Source of the DNA: CAUZWH01 sp965224275
Lineage (GTDB): Bacteria; Pseudomonadota; Alphaproteobacteria; SHVV01
DNA length: 64,000 nucleotides
Direction of reading: 5' to 3'
Assembly (NCBI GenBank): GCA_965224275.1
Contig: CBDCYR010000005.1
Span: forward strand, 62,001 to 126,000
The notes beneath the pieces are model-generated. The model did no database searches. It was not told where the DNA came from and worked only from the letters and a program-made list of their open reading frames with translations. This document shows positions 29,165 through 37,819 of this stretch, piece by piece; position 1 is the stretch's first letter, and each line of letters begins with the position of its first letter. The position numbers were made by a program, and so were the translations under genes.

Positions 29165-30096
29165 GAGGCCAACCCGAAACTAGTTGAGTGATTTCAGTCG
29201 GTTGTGGCTTACTCGGTTGTGTCAAAGAAAACGAGGAGGCACAACATGTGGACCGAAATCACTCGCCCGAATTATGAGCGCCGTGGCGGGCGCTACGCAA
29301 GCGACCTGACGGATCGAGAGTGGGCGTTGATCGCGCCGCTCATGCCGCCGCGCAAGAAGATCGGCCGGCCGAGGACGACGGACCTGCGCCATGTCATGGA
29401 TGCGGTCATGTACATGGCCTCGACGGGCTGCCAGTGGGCGATGTTGCCGAACGACTTCCCTCCGCCTTCCACGGTCCAGCGCTATTTCTACGACTGGCGC
29501 TCCAACGGCCTGCTGGAGAGCATCAACCATCACCTGGTCATGGCGGCCCGGGAGCTGGAAGGACGCGAGGCCGGCCCGAGCGCCGGGGTGATCGACAGCC
29601 AGAGCGTGAAAACCACGGAAAGCGGTGGTGTTCGGGGCTATGACGCGGGCAAGAAGATCAAGGGCCGCAAGCGTCACATCGTCACCGATACACTCGGCCT
29701 GCTGGTCGGCCTGATCGTGCACGCAGCCGATATCCAGGACCGCGACGGCGCGCCCGAGGTCCTCAAATCGATCCGTCATCGCTTCCCCCGGCTGCGTCAC
29801 CTCTTCGCCGACGCCGCCTACGCGGGACCGAAACTCGAGGGCGCCCTTGAGGTCATCGGCCGCTGGAAGCTCGAGATCATCAAGCGCTCAGACACCGCCC
29901 AGGGCTTCGAGCTCCTGCCCAGACGATGGGTCGTCGAGAGGACCTTCGCCTGGCTCAACCGATGCCGTCGACTGGCCAAGGATTGGGAGAAATCAATCGC
30001 CTCCGCACAGGCATGGATTCTTGTCGCCAACATCCGACTCCTCACAAGGCGGCTCGCAAGGTACTGTTATCAAACATAGAGTTTCGAGTCGGACTC
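29165..30096 (+). mobile_element. IS5-family insertion sequence, copy C
   Basis: A 932-base copy with the same inverted-repeat ends as copies A and B. The flanking trinucleotides are TAA (29162-29164) and TCA (30097-30099). Both fit TNA, but they differ in the middle base, so one has mutated or the two ends derive from different insertion events. It disrupts the M23 peptidase gene in antisense orientation. An ATG inside its left end (29225, minus strand) opens a 21-codon frame reading outwards into the truncated peptidase. Confidence 0.93.
29246..30079 (+). CDS. IS5-family transposase (copy C)
   Basis: Same 277-residue DDE transposase as copy B (V203) with the complete catalytic triad. Upstream of the ATG this copy has A at 29228 where copies A and B have C; I noticed no other difference outside residue 203. 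Confidence 0.95.
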   Translation: MWTEITRPNYERRGGRYASDLTDREWALIAPLMPPRKKIGRPRTTDLRHVMDAVMYMASTGCQWAMLPNDFPPPSTVQRYFYDWRSNGLLESINHHLVMAARELEGREAGPSAGVIDSQSVKTTESGGVRGYDAGKKIKGRKRHIVTDTLGLLVGLIVHAADIQDRDGAPEVLKSIRHRFPRLRHLFADAAYAGPKLEGALEVIGRWKLEIIKRSDTAQGFELLPRRWVVERTFAWLNRCRRLAKDWEKSIASAQAWILVANIRLLTRRLARYCYQT

Positions 30097-30170
30097 TCAG
30101 CTCGGCCGCTGCCGCCGGCAAAGCCCACAGCAGCACCACGAACACGAGGCGATGCATCGATTTCGTTGAC

Positions 30171-30383
30171 CTATGTATTGGCGTCGGTGGCGTCGTAGCG
30201 CCGCAGGCTCACGTCGGGGCTGACATAGGCCTCCTGCCGCTCAACGCTCCAATATTTCAGGTCTTCGAGCAAAATGTGAGACCCGGTAATAGCGCACACG
30301 ACATAGGGGCCGGGGATGATCACGTCGAAACGGCCCGCTCCATAACGCAGTCGTGCTGCGGCATGTGAGGTATCCATGGCCAA
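30171..30383 (-). CDS. DUF2093 small protein
   Basis: 70 residues (68 if the second Met is used). PGPYVVCAITGSHILLEDLK followed by YWSVERQEAYVSP is the DUF2093 signature, a small cytoplasmic family found in alphaproteobacteria, often between xseA and an M23 peptidase as here. The function is not known. The stop lies 13 bases before the M23 start, so the two were probably one transcript. Confidence 0.85.
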   Translation of the reverse strand: MAMDTSHAAARLRYGAGRFDVIIPGPYVVCAITGSHILLEDLKYWSVERQEAYVSPDVSLRRYDATDANT

Positions 30384-30404
30384 GGGGTAGCACGTGGTTT
30401 GGTT

Positions 30405-31997
30405 TTATAAAAGCTGGCCCTGATCGCCGCCGGGCGGACCCTTTTTTCTTTTCCTGCCGGTCAGCGCAGTCGTCCCAAACGCATCACCCTCAACGGATAC
30501 CGGCACCGTGCCATCGCTGAATTGGATACCGAGGGTGCGTGATGCCTTCGTTTTGTGGGCACTGGTAATGGGGCGGCCGGTTTTCCCGTCGCGGATCAAC
30601 GTAAAGCCGCGATCAAGGACCCGTTCATAACTCAGGCTCTCAAGCATCCGTCCCTGCGTCTCGAAGTTGGCGCGAACAGAGCCCAGAAGCCGCGTCAGAG
30701 CGTCCGGCATGCGCCCTGATAGTTTTGTGAGAATCTCCTGGCGGCTGGCGATTTCCCGAATGAGTTGGAGTGGGCGGAAGCGGCTGGCGATGCCGGTGAG
30801 CCGTGTATTAAAAGTCCCCATCGTGCGGCCGAGCGAGGGCACCAGACGGTCGGCAATACTCACCAACTCGCGTTCTCGACCGGCCAGTTCCTGGCTGAGC
30901 TGGTTGGGTTGCAAACGGCCGGCACTGTCAGCAAATCGGCGGCGCTGACGTTCGACCCCCACCAACAAAGCGCGACCGAGCGCCTCACCGACGTCATCCA
31001 GGCGCTGCGTTGCGACTTCAATCAGTTGGCGCGGGTCGCGTAATCCGCGGGTCGATGCCTTGAGCCTGGTGCGCGCTTCATCAAAGCAACGCCCGATCCG
31101 GTTGATCAATCGTCGCTCGTGATCGAGCACCGTGATTAGGAGATCACTGCGCACTGGAACCGATATTTCAGCCGCTGCCGTTGGCGTCGGCGCTCGCCGA
31201 TCAGCAGCATAGTCAATCAGTGTCGTATCGGTTTCGTGGCCGACGCCGGAGATCAGCGGAATGACACTATCGGCGGCCGCACGGACGACAATTTCCTCGT
31301 TGAAAGCCCACAAATCTTCGAGACTGCCGCCGCCGCGAGCCACGATCAGGACGTCGGGACGCGGTACCGGCCCGTTTGCCTCAAGCTGATTGAAACCAGC
31401 GATCGCGGCTGCGATTTGCGCTGCCGCGTGATCGCCCTGCACGACCACCGGCCACAACAATACGTGGCGCGGAAAGCGCTCGGCGAGCCGGTGGCGAATG
31501 TCGCGCAGAACCGCGCCGGTTGGTGAAGTAATGACGCCAATTACATCAGGCAAAAACGGCAGCGTTTGTTTACGCGCTTCATCGAACAAGCCTTCGGCCG
31601 CGAGTTGCTTGCGCCGATTTTCGAGCAGGGCCATCAGGGCGCCCTCGCCCGCCGGCTCGATCGAATCGATAACCAGTTGATATTGTGACCGGCCGGGATA
31701 GGTCGTGATGCGGCCCGTGCAGATGACCTCGAGTCCATCCTCGGGCACAAAGCGGAGACGCGTGGCCGTGCTGCGCCAGCAGACTGCCGCCAAAACCGCA
31801 TCGGCATCCTTGAGGGTTAGGTAGAGGTGCCCGGAACCCGGCCGCGACAAACGCGAGACTTCGCCGCGCACGCGCACCCGCGCATACGCATCCTCAACGG
31901 TACGTTTGAGCTTGGACGACAGTTCACTGACCGAATATTCGGGCAGATTGTGTCCGGGCTCAGTGTCCGGGATTGTGTCGAGCAGCGATTCGGTCAT
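30405..31997 (-). CDS. xseA: exodeoxyribonuclease VII large subunit
   Basis: 530 residues. An N-terminal OB-fold DNA-binding domain (EYSVSELSSKLKRTVEDAYA, VRGEVSRLSRPGSGHLYLTL) is followed by the XseA nuclease core: PDVIGVITSPTGAVLRDIRH, VARGGGSLEDLWAFNEE, ISGVGHETDTTLIDYAADRR and RAPTPTAAAE. A long helical region and the short C-terminal domain GFTLIRDGKTGRPITSA follow. With XseB it degrades single-stranded DNA in repair. It is divergent from purD. Confidence 0.95.
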   Translation of the reverse strand: MTESLLDTIPDTEPGHNLPEYSVSELSSKLKRTVEDAYARVRVRGEVSRLSRPGSGHLYLTLKDADAVLAAVCWRSTATRLRFVPEDGLEVICTGRITTYPGRSQYQLVIDSIEPAGEGALMALLENRRKQLAAEGLFDEARKQTLPFLPDVIGVITSPTGAVLRDIRHRLAERFPRHVLLWPVVVQGDHAAAQIAAAIAGFNQLEANGPVPRPDVLIVARGGGSLEDLWAFNEEIVVRAAADSVIPLISGVGHETDTTLIDYAADRRAPTPTAAAEISVPVRSDLLITVLDHERRLINRIGRCFDEARTRLKASTRGLRDPRQLIEVATQRLDDVGEALGRALLVGVERQRRRFADSAGRLQPNQLSQELAGRERELVSIADRLVPSLGRTMGTFNTRLTGIASRFRPLQLIREIASRQEILTKLSGRMPDALTRLLGSVRANFETQGRMLESLSYERVLDRGFTLIRDGKTGRPITSAHKTKASRTLGIQFSDGTVPVSVEGDAFGTTALTGRKRKKGPPGGDQGQLL

Positions 31998-32099
31998 CGT
32001 GGCGGCGCCATTTGTCCAGCCAACCCCCTATGATACAAAGCGCCTCCGACGGCGCCAATAATGCGTCGTACGAACAATAAACCATGGAGGTCGCGGGCG

Positions 32100-33383
32100 A
32101 TGAAAGTTCTCGTCGTCGGATCCGGTGGCCGCGAGCACGCGTTATGCTGGGCGCTGTCCGCTTCGGCACTGGTGGACGCGCTTTATTGCGCACCCGGTAA
32201 TGGCGGCATCGCGGACGTCGCAACCTGCGTCGATATCGCGCCGCTGGACTTCGCCAAACTAACCGCGTTCTGCCACGATGAGGGCATAGATTTCGTCGTC
32301 GTCGGCCCCGAGGCACCGCTCGTCGCCGGCGTTGTCGATCATCTCGAACAAGCGGGTGTCAAGACCTTCGGTCCGAGCCAAGCGGCATCGGCACTCGAAG
32401 GCTCAAAGGCCTTCACCAAAGATCTCTGCACTAAGTACGACATTCCAACCGCTGCCTATGGTCGCTTCTCAGACCCTGACGCCGCGCGGGCATTTGTTGC
32501 CGAAAAAGGCACACCCATTGTGGTCAAAGCGGATGGACTCGCGGCTGGAAAAGGGGTCGTGATCGCCGAAACCGTCGACCAGGCGAACACCGCTATTGGC
32601 GATATCCTCGGCGGCCAGTTTGGTGATGCCGGAAATGAGATTGTCATCGAAGAATTCCTGGTCGGCGAGGAGGCGAGTTTCTTTGCGCTGGTTGACGGCC
32701 ACACCGCATTGCCCATGGTTTCCGCGCAGGATCACAAAGCCGTCGGCGACGGCGATACCGGGCCCAATACCGGCGGTATGGGCGCCTATTCACCGGCGCC
32801 GGTGATGACTGATACGCTGCATGACGCGGTGATGGCGCGCATTATCCAGCCAACGGTCGCTGCGATGGTGGCCGAAGGCACGCCCTACCAAGGCGTTCTG
32901 TATGCGGGTCTGATGATCGACAGCACCGGACCCAAGCTGCTGGAATACAACATTCGCTTCGGTGATCCGGAGTGCCAAGTTCTTATGCCGCGTCTCAAAT
33001 CCGACCTTTTGCCGGCCCTGATTGCCGCCCGTGACGGCGCGCTCGATCAATTTGATCTGAGATGGAACGATCGCACTGCGTTGTGCGTGGTCATGGCCGC
33101 GCGCGGTTACCCCGGCGACTACGAGCGTGGTAGCCGCATTGGGGGTCTGGACGGATTGTCCGAATTGGACGACGTCATCACATTCCACGCCGGAACCAAA
33201 CGCGAGAACGATTCGATCATCGCCAATGGAGGTCGCGTGCTCGGGGTTACGGCGCTGGGCGAGGACGTCAAAGCTGCGCAGTCACGGGCCTACCAAGCTA
33301 TCGAACGGATCGAGTGGCCTCAGGGCTTCTGCCGTCGCGACATCGGCTGGCGCGCGATCCAGCGCGAAGAACACGACACATGA
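32100..33383 (+). CDS. purD: phosphoribosylamine-glycine ligase
   Basis: 427 residues from the ATG at 32100, which gives the canonical start MKVLVVGSGGREHALCWAL; an upstream in-frame ATG at 32061 adds 13 non-conserved residues. This is an ATP-grasp enzyme of purine synthesis joining phosphoribosylamine and glycine. VVGPEAPLVAGVVDHL, VVKADGLAAGKGVVIAET and GDGDTGPNTGGMGAYSPAPV are diagnostic. The stop overlaps the next start by four bases (ATGA). Confidence 0.95.
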   Translation: MKVLVVGSGGREHALCWALSASALVDALYCAPGNGGIADVATCVDIAPLDFAKLTAFCHDEGIDFVVVGPEAPLVAGVVDHLEQAGVKTFGPSQAASALEGSKAFTKDLCTKYDIPTAAYGRFSDPDAARAFVAEKGTPIVVKADGLAAGKGVVIAETVDQANTAIGDILGGQFGDAGNEIVIEEFLVGEEASFFALVDGHTALPMVSAQDHKAVGDGDTGPNTGGMGAYSPAPVMTDTLHDAVMARIIQPTVAAMVAEGTPYQGVLYAGLMIDSTGPKLLEYNIRFGDPECQVLMPRLKSDLLPALIAARDGALDQFDLRWNDRTALCVVMAARGYPGDYERGSRIGGLDGLSELDDVITFHAGTKRENDSIIANGGRVLGVTALGEDVKAAQSRAYQAIERIEWPQGFCRRDIGWRAIQREEHDT

Positions 33384-34450
33384 CCGATAGCAATCGCGAC
33401 GACCGCTTCAGTGGCACGATGCCGGTGCGCGATGCCCATCGCATCGATCGCGAGGCGCTGGAGCACTATCTCGCCAAGCATATCGAGAGCTTCCGCGGTC
33501 CGATCGAGGTCGAGCAGTTTCGGGGCGGCCAATCCAATCCCACCTATCGCGTGACCGCGGCCAATGCGCGTTACGTCGTGCGGCGCAAACCACCCGGCAA
33601 ATTGCTGCCATCGGCGCACGCGGTCGATCGCGAATATCGGGTGCTCGCCGCCCTGCAAGAAACCGAGGTCCCGACGCCGCGGGTGTTCGCCTTGTGCGAG
33701 GACCCCGAAATCATCGGCACCCCATTCTACGTGATGGAATACGTGGATGGCCGGGTGTATTGGGAACTTTGGCTACCCGATCGCGACCCTCCATTTCGAA
33801 CCGCCGTCTTCGAAGCCATGAACGATGGCATCGCCAAGCTTCACAGCATCGACTACCACGGCGTCGGCCTTGAAGACTTTGGCAAGCCGGCGCAATACGT
33901 CGCGCGCCAGATTGGCCGTTGGAGCAAGCAATATCGAGCCTCCGAAACGGAGGTGATCCCGGAAATGGATCGCCTCATCGACTGGCTGCCAGCGCATCTT
34001 CCCGACAATGACGAGACGACGTTGGTTCACGGCGATTACCGCTTGGACAACATGATATTCGATGCCACCGAACCGCGCCTCCTGGCAATTCTCGATTGGG
34101 AAATCTCGACGCTTGGCCACCCGATCGCCGATTTCGCTTATCACTGCATGCCGTGGCGCTTGCCGCCGGAGACCGGCCGCGGTTTTCAGGGTATGGATCT
34201 GGAAGCGCTCGGTATCCCCAGTGAGCAGGACTATCTGGCGGCCTACTGTCGGCGCACTGGGCGATCGCGGCCCACCCATTGGGAGTACTACATGGCCTAT
34301 AACATGTGGCGCCTGGCGGCGATCCTCCAGGGCATCATGGGCCGCGTGATGGACGGCACCGCGGCCAGCGAGTATGCCGGAGAGATGGGTGCTATGGCGC
34401 GTGGGTTAGCCGAGCTGGCTTGGGCTCAGGTCGCGGCGTTGGAGAGCTAG
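33380..34450 (+). CDS. APH-family phosphotransferase (ACAD10/11-type kinase domain)
   Basis: 356 residues from the ATG overlapping the purD stop. The aminoglycoside-phosphotransferase fold is shown by YVVRRKPPGKLLPSAHAVDR (the ACAD10/11-like lysine loop), TLVHGDYRLDNMIFD (catalytic HGDxRxxN) and LAILDWEISTLG (metal-binding DWE). This subgroup is known to phosphorylate 4-hydroxyacyl-CoAs so that a partner acyl-CoA dehydrogenase can eliminate the phosphate. A dehydrogenase gene lies convergently 75 bases away, which supports such a role. It is not expected to be an antibiotic-resistance enzyme. Confidence 0.85.
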   Translation: MTDSNRDDRFSGTMPVRDAHRIDREALEHYLAKHIESFRGPIEVEQFRGGQSNPTYRVTAANARYVVRRKPPGKLLPSAHAVDREYRVLAALQETEVPTPRVFALCEDPEIIGTPFYVMEYVDGRVYWELWLPDRDPPFRTAVFEAMNDGIAKLHSIDYHGVGLEDFGKPAQYVARQIGRWSKQYRASETEVIPEMDRLIDWLPAHLPDNDETTLVHGDYRLDNMIFDATEPRLLAILDWEISTLGHPIADFAYHCMPWRLPPETGRGFQGMDLEALGIPSEQDYLAAYCRRTGRSRPTHWEYYMAYNMWRLAAILQGIMGRVMDGTAASEYAGEMGAMARGLAELAWAQVAALES

Positions 34451-34524
34451 TGCCTTTTTGGGAATGAGTCGACTTGGCGGTTAGGCAACAGGAAAACGCC
34501 CTCGTTGCGACTGCCCGACATGGC

Positions 34525-35727
34525 CTAGTTGTATTTTCTTAGTTCCAGTTTCGCCACGGTCTCACGATGGACGGCATCGGGCCCATCGACAATTCGCAAG
34601 ACGCGTCCCCAGGCATACGACCAGCCCAGACCAAAATCATCGGACACCCCGGCAGCGCCGTGAACTTCGATCGCTTGATCGAGAACCCACTGCAGCATGT
34701 TGGGGACCGCCACCTTGATCTGCGCAATCTCATTGCGCGCTTGCTTGGCCCCCACCGAATCGATCAGCCAAGCCGTGTAGAGCGTTAGCAAACGCGACTG
34801 GTTAATCTCCATTCGGCAATTCGCAATCGTCTGGCGCACGACACCCTGCTCGGACAGGGGTTTCCCAAACGCCACCCGCGATTGAGCGCGCTTGCACAGA
34901 GCTTCCAGCGCCCGTTCGGCCTGACCAATGGCTCGCATACAGTGATGAATGCGGCCCGGCCCCAGGCGTCCTTGCGCAATCTCAAACCCCCGCCCCTCGC
35001 CCAGCAGCATGTTTTCCTTGGGCACGCGCACATCTTCAAATGTCATTTCACAATGCCCGTGCGGTGCATCGTCGTAGCCGAACACCGGCAGCGGGCGCAC
35101 GACGGTGACACCAGGCGTATCCATGGGCACGAGAATCATCGACTGCTGACGGTAAGGCTCCGCATCGAGATCGGTTTTCCCCATGAAGATGAGGATTTTG
35201 CAGCGCGGGTCGCCGGCGCCCGAAATCCACCATTTTCGCCCGTTGATCACGTAGTCGTCGCCGTCGCGGACGATGCGCGACTGAATATTGCGGGCATCCG
35301 ACGACGCGACATCGGGCTCGGTCATCACGAAGGCCGAACGAATCTCGCCGGCAAGCAATGGCACAAGCCAGGCAGCCTTTTGCGTTTCGTCGCCATATTT
35401 CCAGAATGTTTCCATATTGCCGGTATCGGGTGCCGAGCAATTGAAAACCTCCGGGGCAATCGGTGACCGTCCCATGACCTCGCAAAGGGTCGCGTATTCG
35501 ACATTGGAAAGGCCCGCGCCGAGCTCAGGGTCCGGCAGAAAAAGATTCCACAGCCCAGCCGCCTTGGCTTTGGTCTTGAGCTCTTCGATGATCGGCTGCG
35601 GCTGCCAGCGGTCGCCCTCGGCAATCTGTGACTCGGCCAGATATTCGTTGGGATAGATATGGGCTGCCATAAAAGTCTCAAGCTCAGCCTTCAGCTCCAT
35701 CACACGATCAGAGTATCCGAAGTCCAT
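34525..35727 (-). CDS. acyl-CoA dehydrogenase
   Basis: 400 residues, an FAD-dependent acyl-CoA dehydrogenase of the larger ACAD10/11-like kind. FVMTEPDVASSDARNIQSRI binds FAD and substrate near 135. GRKWWISGAGDPRCKILIFM and GRGFEIAQGRLGPGRIHHCM are typical. EVHGAAGVSDDFGLGWSYAW near 365 is the C-terminal FAD-dimer motif. Convergent with the APH-type kinase gene, it may form a 4-hydroxyacyl-CoA catabolic pair with it. Confidence 0.9.
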   Translation of the reverse strand: MDFGYSDRVMELKAELETFMAAHIYPNEYLAESQIAEGDRWQPQPIIEELKTKAKAAGLWNLFLPDPELGAGLSNVEYATLCEVMGRSPIAPEVFNCSAPDTGNMETFWKYGDETQKAAWLVPLLAGEIRSAFVMTEPDVASSDARNIQSRIVRDGDDYVINGRKWWISGAGDPRCKILIFMGKTDLDAEPYRQQSMILVPMDTPGVTVVRPLPVFGYDDAPHGHCEMTFEDVRVPKENMLLGEGRGFEIAQGRLGPGRIHHCMRAIGQAERALEALCKRAQSRVAFGKPLSEQGVVRQTIANCRMEINQSRLLTLYTAWLIDSVGAKQARNEIAQIKVAVPNMLQWVLDQAIEVHGAAGVSDDFGLGWSYAWGRVLRIVDGPDAVHRETVAKLELRKYN

Positions 35728-35759
35728 GGTTTTGCGCCCTCTCAGCGGTGTCGGCGAGC

Positions 35760-36290
35760 TTATCGCTTGGTGTTAAAGAAGTCTTTGAGAAGCGCCGCTG
35801 CGCGGCGCCCATCGATGCCGCCATATATCTCGGGCCGGTGGTGGCACGTCGGTTGATCGAAGATATGCGCGCCGTGCTCGACACCGCCGCCCTTGGCATC
35901 CGAAGCACCAAAATACAATCGGCGAAGCCGCGCCAACGCGACGGCCTGGGCGCACATCGGACAGGGCTCCAGGGTTACGTAGAGGTCGCATCCCGACAAG
36001 CGTTCGTTGCCGATGCTTTGCGCGGCTTCGCGAATGGCCAGCATTTCTGCGTGCGCGGTCGGGTCGTGATGCTCGATGACGCGATTGCCGCAAGCGGCAA
36101 TCACGGCGTCCTGCTCGGCGTCGACCACCACCGCGCCGACGGGAATCTCGCCGCGCCGCGCAGCGCGCTCTGCTTCCTCCAGCGCACGCGCCATATGCCC
36201 CTTCGATTCGGTCATCTCGACGACATTGCCGGGCAGCCACGACGAGTTCAAGGCCCGCGGCACCTGCTCGATTGTGGTCGCCGCTGACAC
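35760..36290 (-). CDS. tadA: tRNA-specific adenosine deaminase TadA
   Basis: The reading frame gives 176 residues; a start at the Met of MARALEEAERAARRGEIPVG gives the usual ~145. TadA converts A34 to inosine in tRNA-Arg(ACG). The zinc site is PTAHAEMLAIREA (His and catalytic Glu) with LEPCPMCAQAVALARL (two Cys). GGVEHGAHIFDQPTCHHRPE matches the family. The promoter region is shared with the divergent C26 amidotransferase, with the longest-frame start overlapping it. Confidence 0.92.
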   Translation of the reverse strand: MSAATTIEQVPRALNSSWLPGNVVEMTESKGHMARALEEAERAARRGEIPVGAVVVDAEQDAVIAACGNRVIEHHDPTAHAEMLAIREAAQSIGNERLSGCDLYVTLEPCPMCAQAVALARLRRLYFGASDAKGGGVEHGAHIFDQPTCHHRPEIYGGIDGRRAAALLKDFFNTKR

Positions 36291-36307
36291 GCCATAAACT
36301 CGCGGCC

Positions 36308-37021
36308 ATGCCGCAACCCCCCCTCATCGGTATTACCCTCGATTCTGAGGATAGCGGGAATTACGCCAAGCTACCGTGGTATGCATTGCGGCAGAATTAT
36401 TGCGATGTGGTGGCCGACGCGGGCGGTGTCCCGGTGCTGCTGCCCCACACCGTCGATGCCGCCGAGACCTATGTGACACGGTTTGATGGCCTGCTGATCT
36501 CGGGTGGCGACTTCGACGTTGACCCCAAACTGTTCGGTGCCGACGATCGCCACCAAACGGTGAAGACCAAAGATCGTCGTACGGCTTTCGAAATCGCCGT
36601 CACCGAAATATCGCTCGCCCAGGACAAACCGGTGTTGGGCATTTGTGGCGGCCAGCAACTCCTAAACGTCGTGCTCGGCGGCACGCTCATTCAGCATATT
36701 CCCGATACGGTGGTCGATGCGCTGGCCCACGAACAACCGAATCCGCGAAACGAACCCGGCCATTCGGTAAATGTCATTGCCGGCACCCTGCTTCATGAGC
36801 TGGTCGGCACCGATGAACTGGCCGTCAATTCTGCCCACCATCAAGCCGCCCATGATGTCGGCGCCGGCGTGGTGATCAACGCGTTGGCACCCGACGGTGT
36901 GGTCGAGGGTATCGAGGATCCGCGGCAGCGATTCTGCGTTGGAGTCCAGTGGCATCCCGAATATTTGGTCAACGAGGGTGATGGCCGGATTCTCGGCGGG
37001 TTCGTGGACGCTTGTCGATAA
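36308..37021 (+). CDS. peptidase C26 / gamma-glutamyl-GABA hydrolase-like class I amidotransferase
   Basis: 237 residues from the ATG at 36308. The class I glutamine amidotransferase triad is present: PVLGICGGQQLLNVVLGGTL holds the nucleophilic Cys, and VGVQWHPEYLV holds His and Glu. LLISGGDFDVDPKLFG is the N-terminal C26 motif. Members hydrolyse gamma-glutamyl bonds, as PuuD does in putrescine breakdown, but no putrescine genes accompany it, so the substrate is open. Confidence 0.88.
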   Translation: MPQPPLIGITLDSEDSGNYAKLPWYALRQNYCDVVADAGGVPVLLPHTVDAAETYVTRFDGLLISGGDFDVDPKLFGADDRHQTVKTKDRRTAFEIAVTEISLAQDKPVLGICGGQQLLNVVLGGTLIQHIPDTVVDALAHEQPNPRNEPGHSVNVIAGTLLHELVGTDELAVNSAHHQAAHDVGAGVVINALAPDGVVEGIEDPRQRFCVGVQWHPEYLVNEGDGRILGGFVDACR

Positions 37022-37024
37022 GCG

Positions 37025-37819
37025 GTGGCACGGAAATCGCCGAACGCCAAAACAACCGAATTGGTGACAGAGACCGCCAACCCGGGCGAGCGGATTGCCA
37101 AGCGAATCGCGCGGGCCGGCTTGTGCTCACGACGCCAAGCCGAGCAATGGATCCTGGCCGGACGCGTTGCAATCGATGGCCGGGTGCTCGATCGCGCCGC
37201 GATCAATGTCGGGCCGACCCAGGTCGTAACGGTCGATGGTAAGCCGCTCCCGGCAGCTGAACCCGCCCGCCTGTGGCGCTATCACAAGCCGCGCGGCCTG
37301 TTAACAACCGCGCGCGATCCGCAGGGACGCGCCACGATCTTTGATCGGCTGCCAACCGATCTGCCGCGTGTGGTGAGCGTGGGTCGCCTCGACATGAACT
37401 CAGAGGGGTTAATCCTGCTAACCAATGATGGTGAACTCGCACGCAAATTCGAACACCCCAAAACCGGATGGCTGCGAAGCTATCGTGTTCGAACGCATGG
37501 GCACGTATCCGTCCAAGCGCTCGACGATCTCAAACTTGGGATCACCGTCGACGGGATGAACTATGGTCCGATAACCGCACGGCTCGACCGTGAGGGCCGC
37601 AACAATTGGCTGACAGTCGGATTGCGCGAAGGCAAAAACCGCGAGATCAGACGGGTGTTCGAAAGCTTGGGGCTAGCCGTCAACCGACTGATCCGGGTCG
37701 CCTATGGCCCGTTCGAGTTGGCTTCCTTGGCACCCAACGATGTCCACGAAGTGCCCCGCCGGGCGCTTAGCAAGGCGCTGGGCGCACACAATAAGCGCGA
37801 TGCGGATCGGCGCTGGTAA
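37025..37819 (+). CDS. rluB: rRNA pseudouridine synthase (RluB/RsuA family)
   Basis: 264 residues with a GTG start three bases after the previous stop. The N-terminal S4 RNA-binding domain (RIAKRIARAGLCSRRQAEQW, residues ~22-70) is followed by the synthase domain, with the catalytic Asp in VGRLDMNSEGLILLTNDGEL near 118 and REGKNREIRRVFESLG near 205. It is most like RluB (23S rRNA U2605), as rluB-rsmD order suggests; the exact target is inferred. Confidence 0.9.
   Translation: MARKSPNAKTTELVTETANPGERIAKRIARAGLCSRRQAEQWILAGRVAIDGRVLDRAAINVGPTQVVTVDGKPLPAAEPARLWRYHKPRGLLTTARDPQGRATIFDRLPTDLPRVVSVGRLDMNSEGLILLTNDGELARKFEHPKTGWLRSYRVRTHGHVSVQALDDLKLGITVDGMNYGPITARLDREGRNNWLTVGLREGKNREIRRVFESLGLAVNRLIRVAYGPFELASLAPNDVHEVPRRALSKALGAHNKRDADRRW

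Larger units (their letters stand above)
28410..30157 (-). pseudogene. M23 (LytM) peptidoglycan peptidase, split by IS5 copy C
   Basis: The 5' piece, from the ATG at 30157, encodes a signal peptide (MHRLVFVVLLWALPAAAAEL) and runs straight into IS5 copy C. The remainder resumes at 29161 with RLEGDLTQGGLIKGS, in frame once the 932-base element and one TNA copy are removed, giving about 272 residues. The M23 domain has HYGIDIAAPTGTPV (H and D zinc ligands) and GPHLDWRVNWF. It would have been a periplasmic endopeptidase or a divisome-type LytM factor. It follows DUF2093 and xseA as in many alphaproteobacteria. Confidence 0.92.

Noticed and set aside
33380..34450. Aminoglycoside resistance gene
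   Set aside because: The fold is shared, but the lysine-loop sequence and the ACAD neighbour point to the ACAD10/11-like metabolic kinases.
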